DNA of 64,000 nt from Dryas octopetala (lineage: Eukaryota > Streptophyta > Magnoliopsida > Rosales > Rosaceae), in NCBI GenBank assembly GCA_963921425.1, contig OY992835.1:14694001-14758000 (forward strand), written 5' to 3'. Under the pieces are notes generated by a model. It had not been told where the DNA came from. It did not search any database and saw only the letters and a list, made by a program, of their open reading frames with translations. The translations under genes were made by a program, and so were the position numbers. Below, piece by piece: positions 1 through 11,763 of this stretch; position 1 is the stretch's first letter; each line of letters starts with the position of its first letter.

Positions 1-1110
1 AATAAGAGATAAAATATTTGAAAATAATTCTTGAAGTTCTATTTTTGGCCATTTAAGTCTTGAAGTTCTTAATTAATTAAAAAGTGGAGTTTTAGCCTTT
101 TAGGCTACTCGTTTGGCTTTATCAAGTTCTTTTGTGATGTAAAGCTATTTTGCTGATTTTTGGCATCTATGTTTGAAAAAGGCTAAGGATTTTTGTTGAA
201 AGGTGGAAGTTTGGTGACTTTGGTGAACAACCATGCTATATATAGATACGGATATAGTCATATATATAGGGTTTGTACGCTTCCTAGCTATTATGGGGCA
301 GTGTGCTTAAAAAGGCTTATAATAGCAATGAATATATATTATGCAATCCACGTACGCAAACTATTTGGTTGGACTTATATGTCCTCGTTCACACAAATAT
401 ATATTTACTATATTAGATTGAGAAACACCTCCCTAGGTATACATCTAGATATGATCGATATTGAATGTGCATGTCACCTCATATTGAATATCAATATATA
501 TATAATATATCGGATACGATATGATAGAAATTAGAATCTTGTTAAAATTATGCTTTTTCGATTTAAAATTTAAAAATATAATATGTTAAATATCTATAAA
601 AAATGATTATATATGTATATATATTCTCCTTTTAGAGTTTTAAATCAACAATATATACCACTTGCAAATTTCTTTTTTCATTTTGTTTTGGAAAACAAAT
701 CTAAATCTTGCCACAATTCTTTGCCTTATTTTCCATCATGGGAAATTGTGGTTGAGTAAATGTCTGAAAGGCATTTAGCTCTCTCACTTTCTTTTTTAGG
801 TTTTTCATACTAACTTAGCTCTCTCACACTTAAAGTTTGGCTCCATTGGTACAAATTTTTGACCCAGCCAAAGGCCCATAGCGCACTTTTTAGCTAAATA
901 ATATTTATATCTCTCTTAATTATGAGCATATACTAATAGTATACATAATATTTTTCTGATTTTAATTTTCTTTCCATACAATATCACTTTCTATCACTTC
1001 TGATTTAGATTCTCTGAGTATTAATATTTCTGTATATTTCATCAACGTTGATCATAGCTAGATAATTCATTTTTCACTGACAAGAATTTGAATGGACACT
1101 TTTTGGGCAC
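1..1110. other. AT-rich intergenic DNA, no gene seen
   Basis: Open frames here are short, and their translations are low complexity with no recognisable domain. TA-rich runs occur around 480-660. I see no convincing exon, RNA gene or bounded repeat before the TRIM element that begins at 1,116. Confidence 0.6.
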
Positions 1111-1115
1111 GACAT

Positions 1116-1706
1116 TGTTGAGAGTAATGTAGAGCAATGTCTCACATTAGAAAACTAGAGTTTAGCATATGTGCTTATAAGTCTTGAGCCTCTCCACCCA
1201 TTGCCAATTGGTTTTGGGATGGATGCCTAGATTCCTTCATGGTATCAGAGCAGGTTATCCACGTGATGCGCCTAACGGCCACACGTGCTCCCACGACACC
1301 CAATATAAATTGTCCACGTGTTAGGCTTAAATGACGCCACACGTGCGGGGGCGTGTTGAGAGAAGTCCCACATTGAAGATACGAGGGCCTTGCTAGTGGC
1401 TTATAAGGGTTTGGGTTACTCTTCCCAATGCCAATTGGTTTTGGGTTTGATACTCTAATTCTATCATGGTATCAGAGCTTGGTTATCCGCGTGTAAGGCC
1501 CAACGGCCACACGTGCTCTCACGTCACCCAATACAATTTGTTCACGTGTAAGACTCAAAATATCGCCACACGTGCGGAGGCGTGTTGACAGTAATGTAGA
1601 GCAATGTCTCACATCGAAAAACTAGAGTTTAACATATGTGCTTATAAGTCTTGAGACTCTCCACCCATTGTCAATTAGTTTTGAGATGGATGCCTAGATT
1701 TCTTCG
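1116..1706 (+). mobile_element. TRIM retrotransposon array with three LTRs
   Basis: Three copies of a roughly 113-124 bp repeat starting TGTTGA lie in the same direction: 1,116-1,239, 1,354-1,466 and 1,583-1,706. The first two end in CA. LTR1 and LTR2 are each followed at once by TGGTATCAGAGC, the primer binding site that pairs with initiator methionine tRNA. Each internal domain is only about 115 bp and ends in a purine-rich stretch (for example GTGCGGGGGCG) just before the next LTR. There is no coding capacity, which defines a terminal-repeat retrotransposon in miniature (TRIM). The LTR-internal-LTR-internal-LTR layout suggests recombination between two elements. Flanks gacat and tacat match at 4 of 5 bases, an imperfect target duplication. 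A related copy lies at 3,123-3,486 on minus. Confidence 0.85.
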
Positions 1707-1711
1707 TACAT

Positions 1712-2165
1712 GTGATGATAAGTTTTTATATATAGGGTATAGTTTATAACACTAGGGAATTGGGATTGCCTTGCTTTTTCTTTTTTGTTTTCCTACTCAT
1801 ACCCAAACACATGGTGTAGCACCAAACCAATGGAATCACGTAGAAGAAGGCTAAGATAGAATGGAAAGATTAAGACAAGGTGGTTGGCCATTTCTCTTAT
1901 CCTTTATATCTTTAATAATATAGGGTCACAGTACTTTGACACATCAAACATCATCTTCAGTCTTCCCCACTACATTTGGCACTTAGTGTATAGAAAAAAT
2001 TATTATTATTATACAGCAAACTTCCACTCTTGACATGTTGCCATATTGGAGTTATGCACGTTGGATTTTTCCTTTTGCATTATAGTGTTGATGTGTTTCT
2101 TTTATTTATCATTTTGTAAGGCAATTTCAGCATTCACAATTGCAATGTTATTTATACAGAGGAGT
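1712..2165. other. Intergenic DNA, no gene seen
   Basis: AT-rich sequence between the TRIM array and a possible small gene. No exon-like frame or bounded repeat was seen. Its right end may act as upstream sequence for the candidate promoter at about 2,171. Confidence 0.5.
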
Positions 2166-2170
2166 ACTAC

Positions 2171-2186
2171 ATGCTATATATATAGG
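2171..2186 (+). promoter_or_regulatory. Candidate TATA box
   Basis: A TATATATATA-type box lies about 80 bp before the first ATG of the candidate small gene at 2,260. A pyrimidine-rich, CA-repeat-containing leader lies between them. The spacing fits a plant core promoter, but such TA runs are common here, so the assignment depends on the small gene being real. Confidence 0.35.
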
Positions 2187-2259
2187 AGCTAAAAGCCTGA
2201 AGGGTAACTCACATTCATTGCAACTGATTTTCTTCTTTCTCACACACACAAGCACTGAA

Positions 2260-2498
2260 ATGATTATGGATCAACAATTCAGAGCTCAATGGGTAACTCT
2301 CATATATTCTGCTTTATGATTTCACTCCATATATCTCATGGTTTAAATTTGTCAATGTTTTGTAATCTAGACTTTGGGTCTATCAATGCTTCTTGTCTGT
2401 ATTTCACTATTGTGGCAGTATTTTTTTCTGCTTTTTTTCTTTTGAAGGGTCAACACAATTGTGGCAGTAGTGCAGCAGATACCAAATATAGGCAATAA
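2260..2498 (+). CDS. Candidate two-exon gene for a 27-residue peptide
   Basis: Exon 1 (2,260-2,292) encodes MIMDQQFRAQW and ends at GTAACT. A 155-bp intron ends in a long pyrimidine tract and AG at 2,446-2,447. Exon 2 (2,448-2,498) continues in phase as GQHNCGSSAADTKYRQ and stops at TAA. A TATA-like box lies 80 bp upstream, and the leader is pyrimidine rich. I do not recognise the family. There is one cysteine and no signal peptide. It could be a true microprotein, the first part of a longer gene spliced differently, or chance. Support is the combination of promoter, splice sites and phase, not homology. Confidence 0.32.
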
Positions 2499-2509
2499 TT
2501 AGCCCTAGG

Positions 2510-3117
2510 CCAAGAATATATTTATTTTTGTTTTTTCTTGTCAACTAGCTAATACATATGGGTCGAATAAAATTCGGGTACGTGAATACATGAGGAACTT
2601 CAGAAGCCATTATTAATGTTTCGACTTGGAGGACGGAGGACCTAAAGAGAAACAACACAAAAGAGAAAAATGTTCAAGGTCTCACGTGGTAATAAATCTC
2701 AAAGGAAAAACAATGAGAGGTAAACCCTAACCGAAACTGTCGCATCACATCCCGGTAGTAATTAAGGATTTAGTCCATACCCAAATATTATCTGGCAATA
2801 TATATATGACTGCTTATTGTATACAAGAATATCTTCATATATGAAATTTTCTGGTATCGAATATACGATGGTTACCATATATCGCCGGCCGAGGACATTT
2901 TGATATAAATTAGATATTATCTATCGCTATATAAAGACCTTTTTTTTTTTTTATATATAAATTGGACATCATGTCTTGTTATATATTATCTGAATTCGGA
3001 TTAATTCCTCGCAACCCAGGTTTGCACGTGAGAGAAGGACTGCTACATTATAAACTACATATATAACTGTTGATTTGTTGAAATTTTGTATGAAAAGTAA
3101 AAGACAATCTGAACCTG
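2510..3117. other. Intergenic DNA, no gene seen
   Basis: AT-rich sequence with a T-run and TA repeats near 2,940-2,980. No coding or bounded repeat structure was seen before the minus-strand TRIM. Confidence 0.5.
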
Positions 3118-3122
3118 AAAAT

Positions 3123-3486
3123 TGATAAAATTAGAGCATTCGATCCAAAACCAATTGGCAATGGTGGTGAGGTTCAAAACTTAATTATAAGCACATATGA
3201 TAAGCTCTAGTTTTCCGATGTGGGACATTGCTCCACATTATTCTCAACACACACCTGCACGTGTGGCGATATTTTGAACTTTACACGTGAACAAATTGTA
3301 TTGGATGACGGGAGCACGTGTGGCCGTTGGCCTTATACGCGGATAACCAAGCTCTAATACTATGATAAAATTAAAGCATCCAACCCAAAACCAATTGGCA
3401 ATGGGTGGAGAGGTCCAAGACTTATAAGCACATATGCTAAGCTCTAGTTTTCCGATGTGAGACATTGCTCTACATTACTCTCATCA
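3123..3486 (-). mobile_element. Complete two-LTR TRIM retrotransposon
   Basis: This is a minus-strand copy of the family at 1,116. The LTRs are 3,363-3,486 (5' on minus) and 3,123-3,249 (3' on minus), with a 113-bp internal domain between. A degenerate primer binding site abuts the 5' LTR at 3,351-3,362 (on plus, gctctaatacta). The element is flanked by identical 5-bp target duplications, aaaat at 3,118-3,122 and 3,487-3,491. The internal domain has three CACGTG palindromes. It encodes no protein, so any movement would rely on another element's enzymes. Confidence 0.88.
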
Positions 3487-3491
3487 AAAAT

Positions 3492-4130
3492 TACAATGGG
3501 TGCACAGACATCTGTAAAATCTAAAGCTGCAAAAAATAATTAAGATTCCTATCGAGAGAGATATTATATACAATAAAATGGGGTCCTTTCTCTTCTCTCT
3601 CTTCTCCAAATTGATCGGTGGAAACGATTTTCTGGTTTCTTCTAAATTTTAATTTTTAAGCATTTGATAATTACAGGATGGTGAAAAGGAAAGGACCCGG
3701 AGTTAGATATATAGGAATGGAAGATAATATTTGGGATACAAGCCTAATAAAAATGGGGATGTCACTGTAGGAGTTGAAGTATTCAACTCCAAACAAATTG
3801 ATAATGATCAAGTAAAAAATTCCAATACTTTGTAAATCATTATATAAGACTTTTAATTTTTAAAAGTAAATTATGGGATTCTTTCTCTCAACAGTAGTAG
3901 TTCCTCAGTTGTTATTATGCCTCATTTTTATTTTATTGATTTATTTTTATCTGCTAGATGGAGGTTTGAATGTGGACATTTGGAGAAAAAATCACCATAC
4001 CATTATTACATCTTTAATGGTCATTTTGTATTTTTGGGTTTAATTTCTTGTATCTTAAACATGCAGTGAATCAAAAAAACAAAATTTCATTAAATTTGGG
4101 ATACACAAAGAAGAGAATAACTTACCTATC
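3492..4130. other. Intergenic DNA, no gene seen
   Basis: No exon-like frame and no bounded repeat were recognised. Pyrimidine-rich and T-rich stretches are the only texture. Confidence 0.45.
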
Positions 4131-5176
4131 CCCGTGTTAGAAGGAATAAAATTTCGGGTTTTGAGGAAATTTCTAAGATTTTTAAATGTCGACAAAAATT
4201 AGACGGAAACGACGGAAATTGCTATCAAAATATAGAAATTTTGAATGAAACTTTACCATATGTTTATTTAACATATTATCTACTAAATTGATAAAAAAAC
4301 ATTGAAGAAACCAAATTATATAGTAGGTTTCATGTGATATAAGATGAATATAATGCATGCTAGAGACAAATACTATTAAATAAAATTAGTATAATGAATA
4401 AATAAAATTAGTATATTATTTATACTCTATAATCTATACACTAAACCCTATATATTTTATAATCTATATTATATATTGTTTAGGATATGGTATATCATAT
4501 TAAGGTTTAGGCCCTTTAGGGTATTTTAAATTTTTTTTATATATAAATATATTAGAATTTACTAGTTAATGGTTTAAAAACAACTAAACGAAACTTTCAA
4601 ACGGTCAAGCGAAACCCCAAACCATTTTTTTTCATTATAATTGTCCAAAGGCCCCAAACCCTAATCAACCCTAAACCTTTTTTTTTTTTCTTCTTTTTCT
4701 TTCCTTCCTCTCCTTTCCTTTCTTTTCCCCCGAGTCTCCACTGTTTTTTCTTCTTCTTCATCCTCTCTCTCTCTACATCTCCAATCCATCACCAACCCAC
4801 CCTCACCCTCACCACTTTCTCCCTCATCTTCCCTGCCGTCACCCCCCTATCGCCCCCCTGTCGCCCCCTACTAGCCTCTTTCTCCCTCGATCTCCCCCTT
4901 GCTGGCCCCTCCTCTTTCTCCCAAAACCATCTCTTTCTCCCTCGATCTCCCCCCTGCCGCCCCCTGCCACCCCCCCATTTTTCTCCCAAAACCATCTTTT
5001 TCTCTTAAAACCCAGCCTCCTCTCCAAAACCCAAAACTAGATCTCACCGCCAAAAATTTTGCCAAAATTTTGACGAAATTATCCCGAAAATTTAACAAAT
5101 ATGGGTTTCGATTTCGACACCCCAAAAAATCGAAATTTCGCCGAAAATTTTGAAATTTAACACCTTGCGTGTTAAG
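4131..5176. repeat. Possible inverted-repeat element with pyrimidine-rich centre
   Basis: The outer arms, about 4,131-4,260 and 5,040-5,176, are loosely complementary and share motifs such as AAATTTCG and CCTATCCC in inverse orientation. The centre (about 4,680-5,030) is a compositionally odd C/T-rich block with partly repeated units containing CTCCCTCGATCTCCCCC. Long frames across the block are proline- or glycine-rich artefacts of composition. I could not find a convincing target duplication. Confidence 0.3.
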
Positions 5177-5191
5177 GGATAGGTGGTATCA

Positions 5192-5195
<4 letters not shown>

Positions 5196-5262
<67 letters not shown>
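5196..5262. repeat. (GA)n microsatellite
   Basis: About 33 GA units in an uninterrupted run followed by a G-rich stretch. It lies just right of the possible inverted-repeat element. It accounts for the serine/leucine repeat translations in this region. Confidence 0.95.
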
Positions 5263-5264
<2 letters not shown>

Positions 5265-5876
5265 GGGGGAGAGGATAGCAGGTAAGTCCTTCTCCAAAAA
5301 GAAAGGTAAGGAATTCAGTCAAACCAAAAAAAAAAAAAGACATGTAAAGAATTCATTTTCATAAAAACATATGCCCAAAGAAAGAAGGAAAATAATTAGT
5401 TGCAACTAGAAACAAAAAAATAATAATAGTTTTCCCAAAACGAATTAAATTGGTAAAATTTTAATTTCTTTTCTTTTTGGTACGTCTGATGGTAAAATTT
5501 TGATTACATATTAATCGTTACTATGTACGTACGTTTCCATGTAAAAGGTGAACTGGACAAAACAATGGAATTGATGGAGCTAAAAAGATGATAAAAATAT
5601 CACTCGAAATATATATATATATATATATGGAGAATGATGTATGTCATCTCATATATATTTTTTCATAAATTTTGACACAATATTTAATTAAAAGAAATTG
5701 AATAAATTAGAAATTATTTATCTATTAAAATGAAATAATCAACATTAAGATTTATTTCGTTCACCATTTATTTATATATATATAAAATAAAAAGAGTGAT
5801 TGACCGACAAAAATGGCCACATGAGTTTGCAGTGCCCAAGGCCCCCCCAACCACATGCACATTCTATAAGAACAAA
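5263..5876. other. Intergenic DNA, no gene seen
   Basis: AT-rich sequence with a short TA microsatellite near 5,611-5,628. No gene or bounded repeat was recognised. Confidence 0.5.
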
Positions 5877-5885
5877 TTCTTTTAT

Positions 5886-6044
5886 GGGTTAATTACAATT
5901 ATATACCTCAACTATACACCACTTTTCAATTTGACACCTCAAACGCTTTCGATCGTAGTTAATGTACCTTAATGTAACTTTTTAAACTTGAGGTACCAAG
6001 TTAAAAAGTGGTGTATAGTTAAAGTATATAATTATAATTTACTC
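5886..6044. mobile_element. 159-bp Mutator-like MITE with 9-bp target duplication
   Basis: The element begins GGGTTAATTACAATTATA and ends in the near complement, TATAATTATAATTTACTC. The two halves fold on each other over most of their length, including the block ACCTCAACTATACACCACTT and its complement. It is flanked by perfect 9-bp repeats TTCTTTTAT at 5,877-5,885 and 6,045-6,053. A 9-bp duplication is the hallmark of the Mutator superfamily. There is no coding capacity. Confidence 0.85.
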
Positions 6045-6218
6045 TTCTTTTATTTATATGGGATTTATATGACATTGTGCATTTGTGCTGACAAGTAATG
6101 GACACAAATGATAAAGCTGCAAAATGTACGGGTCTTCATGCATTAAATGTTCTTTCTTTTTTGGTGCTGCTGATATATTAAATTGTTTTATACTCTAACA
6201 ACACAAAATTTAATTTTA

Positions 6219-7104
6219 GGGTAAATTACAATTTAATACCTCAACTTTATCTCGAATTTCAAGTTAGTACCTCAAGTTCAAAAAGTTGCAATTTCATGCC
6301 TCAACTTTCATTTTGTTTCAAATTAATACCTTCGTTAGTCTGACCGTCAAAAAGGTCGTTATTTGATGACATAACACACCACTAAAAAGCTTCATTTCAA
6401 TTTAGTACTTCAACTTTACCATGTTTTTCAAGTTCATACCTCAAGTTAAAACACTTGCAAATAAATAAATATTTTTCAGTTTTTATCTCAATTTCACCCC
6501 AACTTCTGACTCATCAAATCTTCACCAAAATCAACAATTTTATAGTCATTTTGAAGCTATGAATCTCCTCTTTATAACCATATAGAAATAATTCAAAAAG
6601 AAGCTATGAAACGCGAAAGAAGTAGTCACAAATTAGGCTACCCGAAATTGTCAATTTGTTTGGAAAATTTGGCACTTTCGGGTAGCCAACTTTGTGACCA
6701 ATTATCTTGGGTTTCATAACTTCTTTTTGCATGATTTTTATGTGGTTGTAAAGAAGAGATTCATAGCTTCAAAATGAGTATAAGATTGATAATTTTGGTA
6801 GAGATTTGATGGGTAAAAAACTGGGGTGAAGTTGAGATAAAAATTTAAAAACATTTATTTATTTGCAAGTTTTTGAACTTGAGGTATGAACTTGAAAAAT
6901 ATGATAAAGTTGAGGTACTAAATTGAAATAAAGCCTTTTAGTGGTGTGTCATGTCATCATATAACGGTCTTTTTAACGGCAAGACTAACAGAGGTATTAA
7001 CTTGAAGCAAAATGAAAGTTGAGGCATGAAATTGCAACTTTTTGAACTTAAGGTACTAACTTAAAATCCGAGGTAAAATTGAGGTATTAAATTGTAATTT
7101 ACCC
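6219..7104. mobile_element. 886-bp foldback Mutator-like MITE with 9-bp target duplication
   Basis: The element starts GGGTAAATTACAATTTAATA and ends with its complement. Complementarity continues inward for hundreds of bases, so a transcript could fold into a long hairpin. Perfect 9-bp duplications TTAATTTTA flank it at 6,210-6,218 and 7,105-7,113. No protein is encoded. The termini match those of the larger element at 9,001-10,579. The centre (about 6,640-6,830) resembles the centre of the element at 12,987-13,547, whose ends differ. Confidence 0.88.
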
Positions 7105-7113
7105 TTAATTTTA

Positions 7114-8255
7114 TTACTCTAGTGGTTTATCGATCAAAAAAATATAAGTAGAGAGTAATTTTGATGTATTTCTCCTTCTAAGAAAGTTGAAAGGTGAATT
7201 TTAAATTACACCCTCCAGAACCACTCATGTAATTGAGTGATAGATGAAGAATAGAACAATAGTTCTGTTAGTTTCTAGGATTTAATATATTGGCTTTTTC
7301 TTTGTCAAAATCATTATATTTATTTTTAATGATTCACTCACAAGCTCTAGGCTAGAATTAAGATTAAGATCACTTGTGTTGAAGAAATCAAGAATGAAGT
7401 TGCAATGCAAAAAGATCTAAGGTATAATGATGCACTGCATGCATTTCACGAAAAACATTTTTGTGTCTACTTGACTAGTCATTCACTGATCATAAGAACA
7501 ATGTTCTTCACGTACAGTGGTTAATACTTAAATGACAGTCACTTCAGTGGGCCATTTCGGGATTTGTTTCTTAAAACCCATTTCAGTTAAAGCCCAATTT
7601 CTGTTTTTCTAAACATGCATGTGCACAGCACATGATTTGGTTCCTTCATTGAATCAATCAGATAAGATCTTGCTGCTTATTGCTTTCACGCCACTCACTC
7701 ACACACCTCAGCACTATTCATCATCTTCCTCATTTCTGAATTTTGCAAAATAAAGAAATATCTAATTTTACAACTCCTCATTCCTATCCTTAGTTGTACT
7801 AGGATACCTCTCTAGGACAAAAGGAATATGCCTTCATTTGTCTTTTGTGGACAGCCACTTCTTAGCTTCCATGTGGCACGGGCAGCAGGGGCATGTGTGC
7901 GTCGTGAGTATTTGTGGTGTGCTCGGCGTAGGTCTTTGGTTAGAGACATCAATTTTATATGGGCATGCTGGCTGCGTGAGGTGTGTGCGTTTTTGTGGGT
8001 GGGTGCTCATCCTTTCAAGCAAAAAAAAATGCTTTGGATTTTCAAATATTAAATGAGTTTTTCTTAACTTGTTTTTTTCTCTAAAATCTGAATGAGTTTG
8101 AGTGTGTTCTAAATCTCTTTCACATATTCACAAACGCTATCATTTAAATTTTAGATTAAGGATTCTCCATTAGCCTTTTCATATCTTTTGCTTGAGAAGG
8201 CTGATTTTTAAAGAATCCAAATTTGCATATGATGTTCATACATTGAAGAATCTGC
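7114..8255. other. Intergenic DNA left of duplication copy A
   Basis: No recognisable gene. Overlapping frames near 7,830-8,050 on both strands show no domain, and none has clear splice context. The sequence from about 8,160 to 8,255 is unique to copy A's left flank. Confidence 0.45.
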
Positions 8256-9000
8256 TGGGCTTAGTGTGAATTGCTGTCATGGGTTGATGAGCTTGGAGTT
8301 GGAGCTGCCTTCTTCATGAATGACCGATTGCCTTGTTTATGGAAGTTGCACAAAGGGGTAAGAACCTGCCACTTAGTTTAGGACTTAGTGATTGAGCTTG
8401 TGTACTGTAAGCTCCCTTTGTATTGAACCTTCTCTATAGTGGATTGCCCGATCAGCTGAAAAAGACCCTCAGTTTTTACCCTTTGTGGTTTTTTCTGGGT
8501 GAACATCTTGTGTGCATTCGTCTCTATTTTGTGTTGTTATGTTTACTTACTCATTCAACTTTTAAACACAAATCTGCACTGTAGTTATATGCTTGAAATT
8601 GCTATATGTCATATGGAACTGTTTAGCTAATCACACACCACTGTAGTTCTGGATAACATTGGGATGCCTACTGTGATGGGTCCTCTGAGTATATAGGATG
8701 TCACTTGATTCTTTGGTATGTTTGATTTGTGTTGTTTACAAATGTTATTTTTGATTGAAAAGTTAATATGTGTCTTCAGATTTTAGCCACTGTGTCGTCA
8801 GAGTTTTGTCTGCTTGATTAGTCTCTGAGTGATCATATAAAACAAAAATTAAGGTCTGATTACTGACAGTAGTTTTAATCAAGTTAATTAGGTAGATAAA
8901 TCACCTAATACAAACTTTCAAGTTCACTGATATATCTGTTCATTGTTGTTTATTTTTTATTAGGTGGAACTACAACTTGTAACTTTCATATATTTTTTGT

Positions 9001-10579
9001 GGGTAAATTACAATTTAATACCTCAACTTTACCTCGAATTTCAAATTAGTATCTCAAGTTCAAAAAGTTACAATTTCATGCCTCAACTTCGAAGTCGTGT
9101 CAATTCGATACCTCCGTTAGTCTCACCGTTAGAAAGTCCGTTAAATATTGATGTGACATATTGACTTGACTTTTAAAAATAGCCAGGTGGACATAAATTA
9201 ATAAAAAAAACCCAATTAAATTTTTAAAATTATTACAAACATAAAAAATAAATAATTGAATAAAAAAAGAAACAAAAAACAAAAAGAAGGTTGAGAGCCT
9301 AGCAACCCCGCAGCCCCCAATCATCCTCCATTCGCCTCCCCCGTCGACCACCCAACCTACTAACCTCTTTCCCTCTCTCTGGCCACCGGCCGAGAACCTT
9401 CTCCCTCGCCCGAACCACACCTACTCCATCGCCAACCATTCTCAACTATTCTGCGGCCTAGTGGTCCACAACCCCTGCCATCTCGCACAGCAACCCTTGC
9501 CATCTTTAGCCCAAACCCGCCTGCAACACAACAAGACCATCTTTAGCAAAACTTGTTTTAGAGATCCAAGAATAAAACCATGAAAACAATACCAATTCAC
9601 ATACTCAAGAATAAAACCAAAATGCCTAGATCTTGACAAAAAAAAAAAAAAAAAAAACCCAGACTTTGGAAGGTATCGTAGCAGCTCAGATGAACAAATT
9701 GAAGGTGCCAAGGGACTCGTCGTGCCGAGGGGATGAAAGCCTAGTGAGTTTGACATCGTGACATGGCCGAAAACTGCCCAACGTCGTTGTGATCCTCCAC
9801 TGCAACCGGCCTTAAAACGCCGACGTGGCTGCGATCCTCCACTGCCCAATGGCGCTGCTATCGTCCATTGCAATCGTCCAATGCAACTAGCCTTAAAACG
9901 GTGGCCAAACTCATCGGAGAGAGAGAGAGAGAGTTGGAAAAGCTGGGGAAGAGAAAAGGGAAGGGGTGGGTCAAGTTGGGTTGGGTTGGGGGAGAGGGGA
10001 GTGGAGGGAACTGGTTGTTCTGGGTGGGGGAGAGGGGTGAAGAAGATGCTGGTTTAGTTCGGGGTTGCTCGGGTGGGGGGTGCGACGGGGCCGAGATAGG
10101 GTGGGGAGTGGCTGACGAGGGGAGGGGAGGGGAGGTGGGGGGAGGTGGACGTGGGGAGTGGTAGGGATGAGGAGGGCTTGGGGGCCGGGGAGAGGGGAGA
10201 GAGGGAGGAAGATAGCTGGGGAGAGAAAGTTGCAGAGAGAGTGAGGGAGTTGGGGAGAGAGATGGTGGGTTTGAAGATTTTTGTTTTTGACAAAAAAACA
10301 AATTTGTTTAAATGATTTAAAGTTTTTTGAAATAATAAAATATTTTTTTTACATGTGGCAGCTTAGGTGGCTAATTAGAGTTTAAGTGGACAAAATTAGG
10401 GTGAAAAGACAAACATATCTTTGCCACGTCATCAAAGATAACAGTTGATTGACAAAAAATATAACGGAGGTATTAATTCGAAACAAAATGAAAGTTAAGG
10501 CATGAAATTGTAACTTTTTGAACTTGAGGTATTAACTTGAAATCCGAGATAAAGTTGAGGTATTAATTGTAATTTACCC
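9001..10579. mobile_element. 1.6-kb Mutator-like element, copy A (Pack-MULE candidate)
   Basis: The ends match the 886-bp MITE family: GGGTAAATTACAATTTAATA at the left and its complement at the right, with terminal inverted repeats of about 140 bp. Flanks attttttgt and atttttgtt are a 9-bp duplication with one slipped base. The interior (about 9,290-10,270) is far more GC-rich than the surroundings, with a C-rich left part, an A-run at 9,641-9,657 and a G-rich right part. That contrast suggests captured foreign sequence, but I recognise no protein. Proline- and glycine-rich frames here look compositional. The same element is at 25,926-27,543 in copy B. Confidence 0.75.
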
Positions 10580-11762
10580 ATTTTTGTTTCTAGCTTTCTT
10601 AATTATCAACCAAACATGAGAATAGAAAGTAGGAAAACTTCCATTTAGATCCTTCAATTTAACAATTTACTGAATAAAGTATTATGACTTTTAAAATTCT
10701 AACTAAAATCCAATAATACTATAACCATTTCATATTACATAATATTGATCCATTAGTTTCAATTTTTTCACACATACCAGGTGCCAAGTCCTTGACGGTC
10801 ATTTTCAAGTGTTCGGCAATACATTTTTACTTTTTCTTAAGTCCTGGTTTGTCAGCTTTATATTAGGTTGTTACCTCTTCTCAAACTTAAAATGTCAGAG
10901 TTAAAACCTAAAATGCAGTCTCTACAAACCTCATTCTATACCCTAGGAAGGTATGAGGTGAATCCGTACCCTATATCCTCAAAAAATAAAAAAATAATGA
11001 CATATTTCTTTGACAAGACAATGGTCAAAGGGCTTTATTTAGAAAAAAATAAGAACTTTATTTATAAAAAAAAAATCATAAGATTTTTTTCTAAATAAGA
11101 AATCTTAGAAAAACTATATTCTAATTTTCCCTATAAAGTAATCACTTTTTTTTCTTCCCTTCATGTACTATTTCAAACCAAACTAGTCAAGCAAAGAAAA
11201 TGCTAGCTATTTAAACCTTAGCTTCCTCTTAAAGAATGAATATCACTGTGTCCAAGGTTAAGATGCTTGATTTGGTCGCACTTATCCATTCCAATCATCA
11301 AACTATAATTTTTTTTATGGGTAAACTATAATTTTTTTATCTTTTTATATAAAAAGGAAGATTCGAATTTAGAATTCCCCTAATATTATGAAGAAAAGCA
11401 CAATTAGCTGCTAGTTGGTGAACATACTAAAATTTATAAGGCATATTAAAGGCGGTACGTGCAGTATAGTACTATTGTTTGAGCATAGTGAAGTGTATCA
11501 ATATCGTATTGGCTTACCTCACAAAACCCAATTAAGTACCATGTATATATGCAAACAAAGACACTTGTATTTATTGGTGATGGTATTAAGATGCTCCATT
11601 AATTGCACTACCACTCAGGTAATCTAGTTCAGTTCAGACTATGATCATGAACAGGCCAGGACTTGTTGGAACCACAAAAGCTAGATGACAATTGAAAGTG
11701 CAAAATAACAGTAATTAACATGCAATTAATTTTAAACAGCTTATATATATATATATATATAT
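10580..11762. other. Non-coding part of duplicated segment A
   Basis: No gene was recognised. The equivalent sequence in copy B (27,544-28,729) carries the same short frames with scattered substitutions and indels that show no codon bias, arguing against coding function. Runs of A and T are common. Confidence 0.5.
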
Positions 11763-11763
11763 A

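Noticed and set aside
1116-3486. CRISPR-like or regulatory array reading of the repeated units
   Set aside because: LTR ends, tRNA primer sites, purine tracts and target duplications identify TRIM retrotransposons. The genome is also a plant's.
4789-5343. Pyrimidine-rich block with several overlapping frames
   Set aside because: Translations are low-complexity and frames overlap on both strands. No domain, splice logic or conservation visible.
9758-10301. Overlapping glycine-rich and proline-rich frames on both strands
   Set aside because: Generated by G-rich/C-rich composition inside the Mutator-like element. Indels between copies A and B break the frames.
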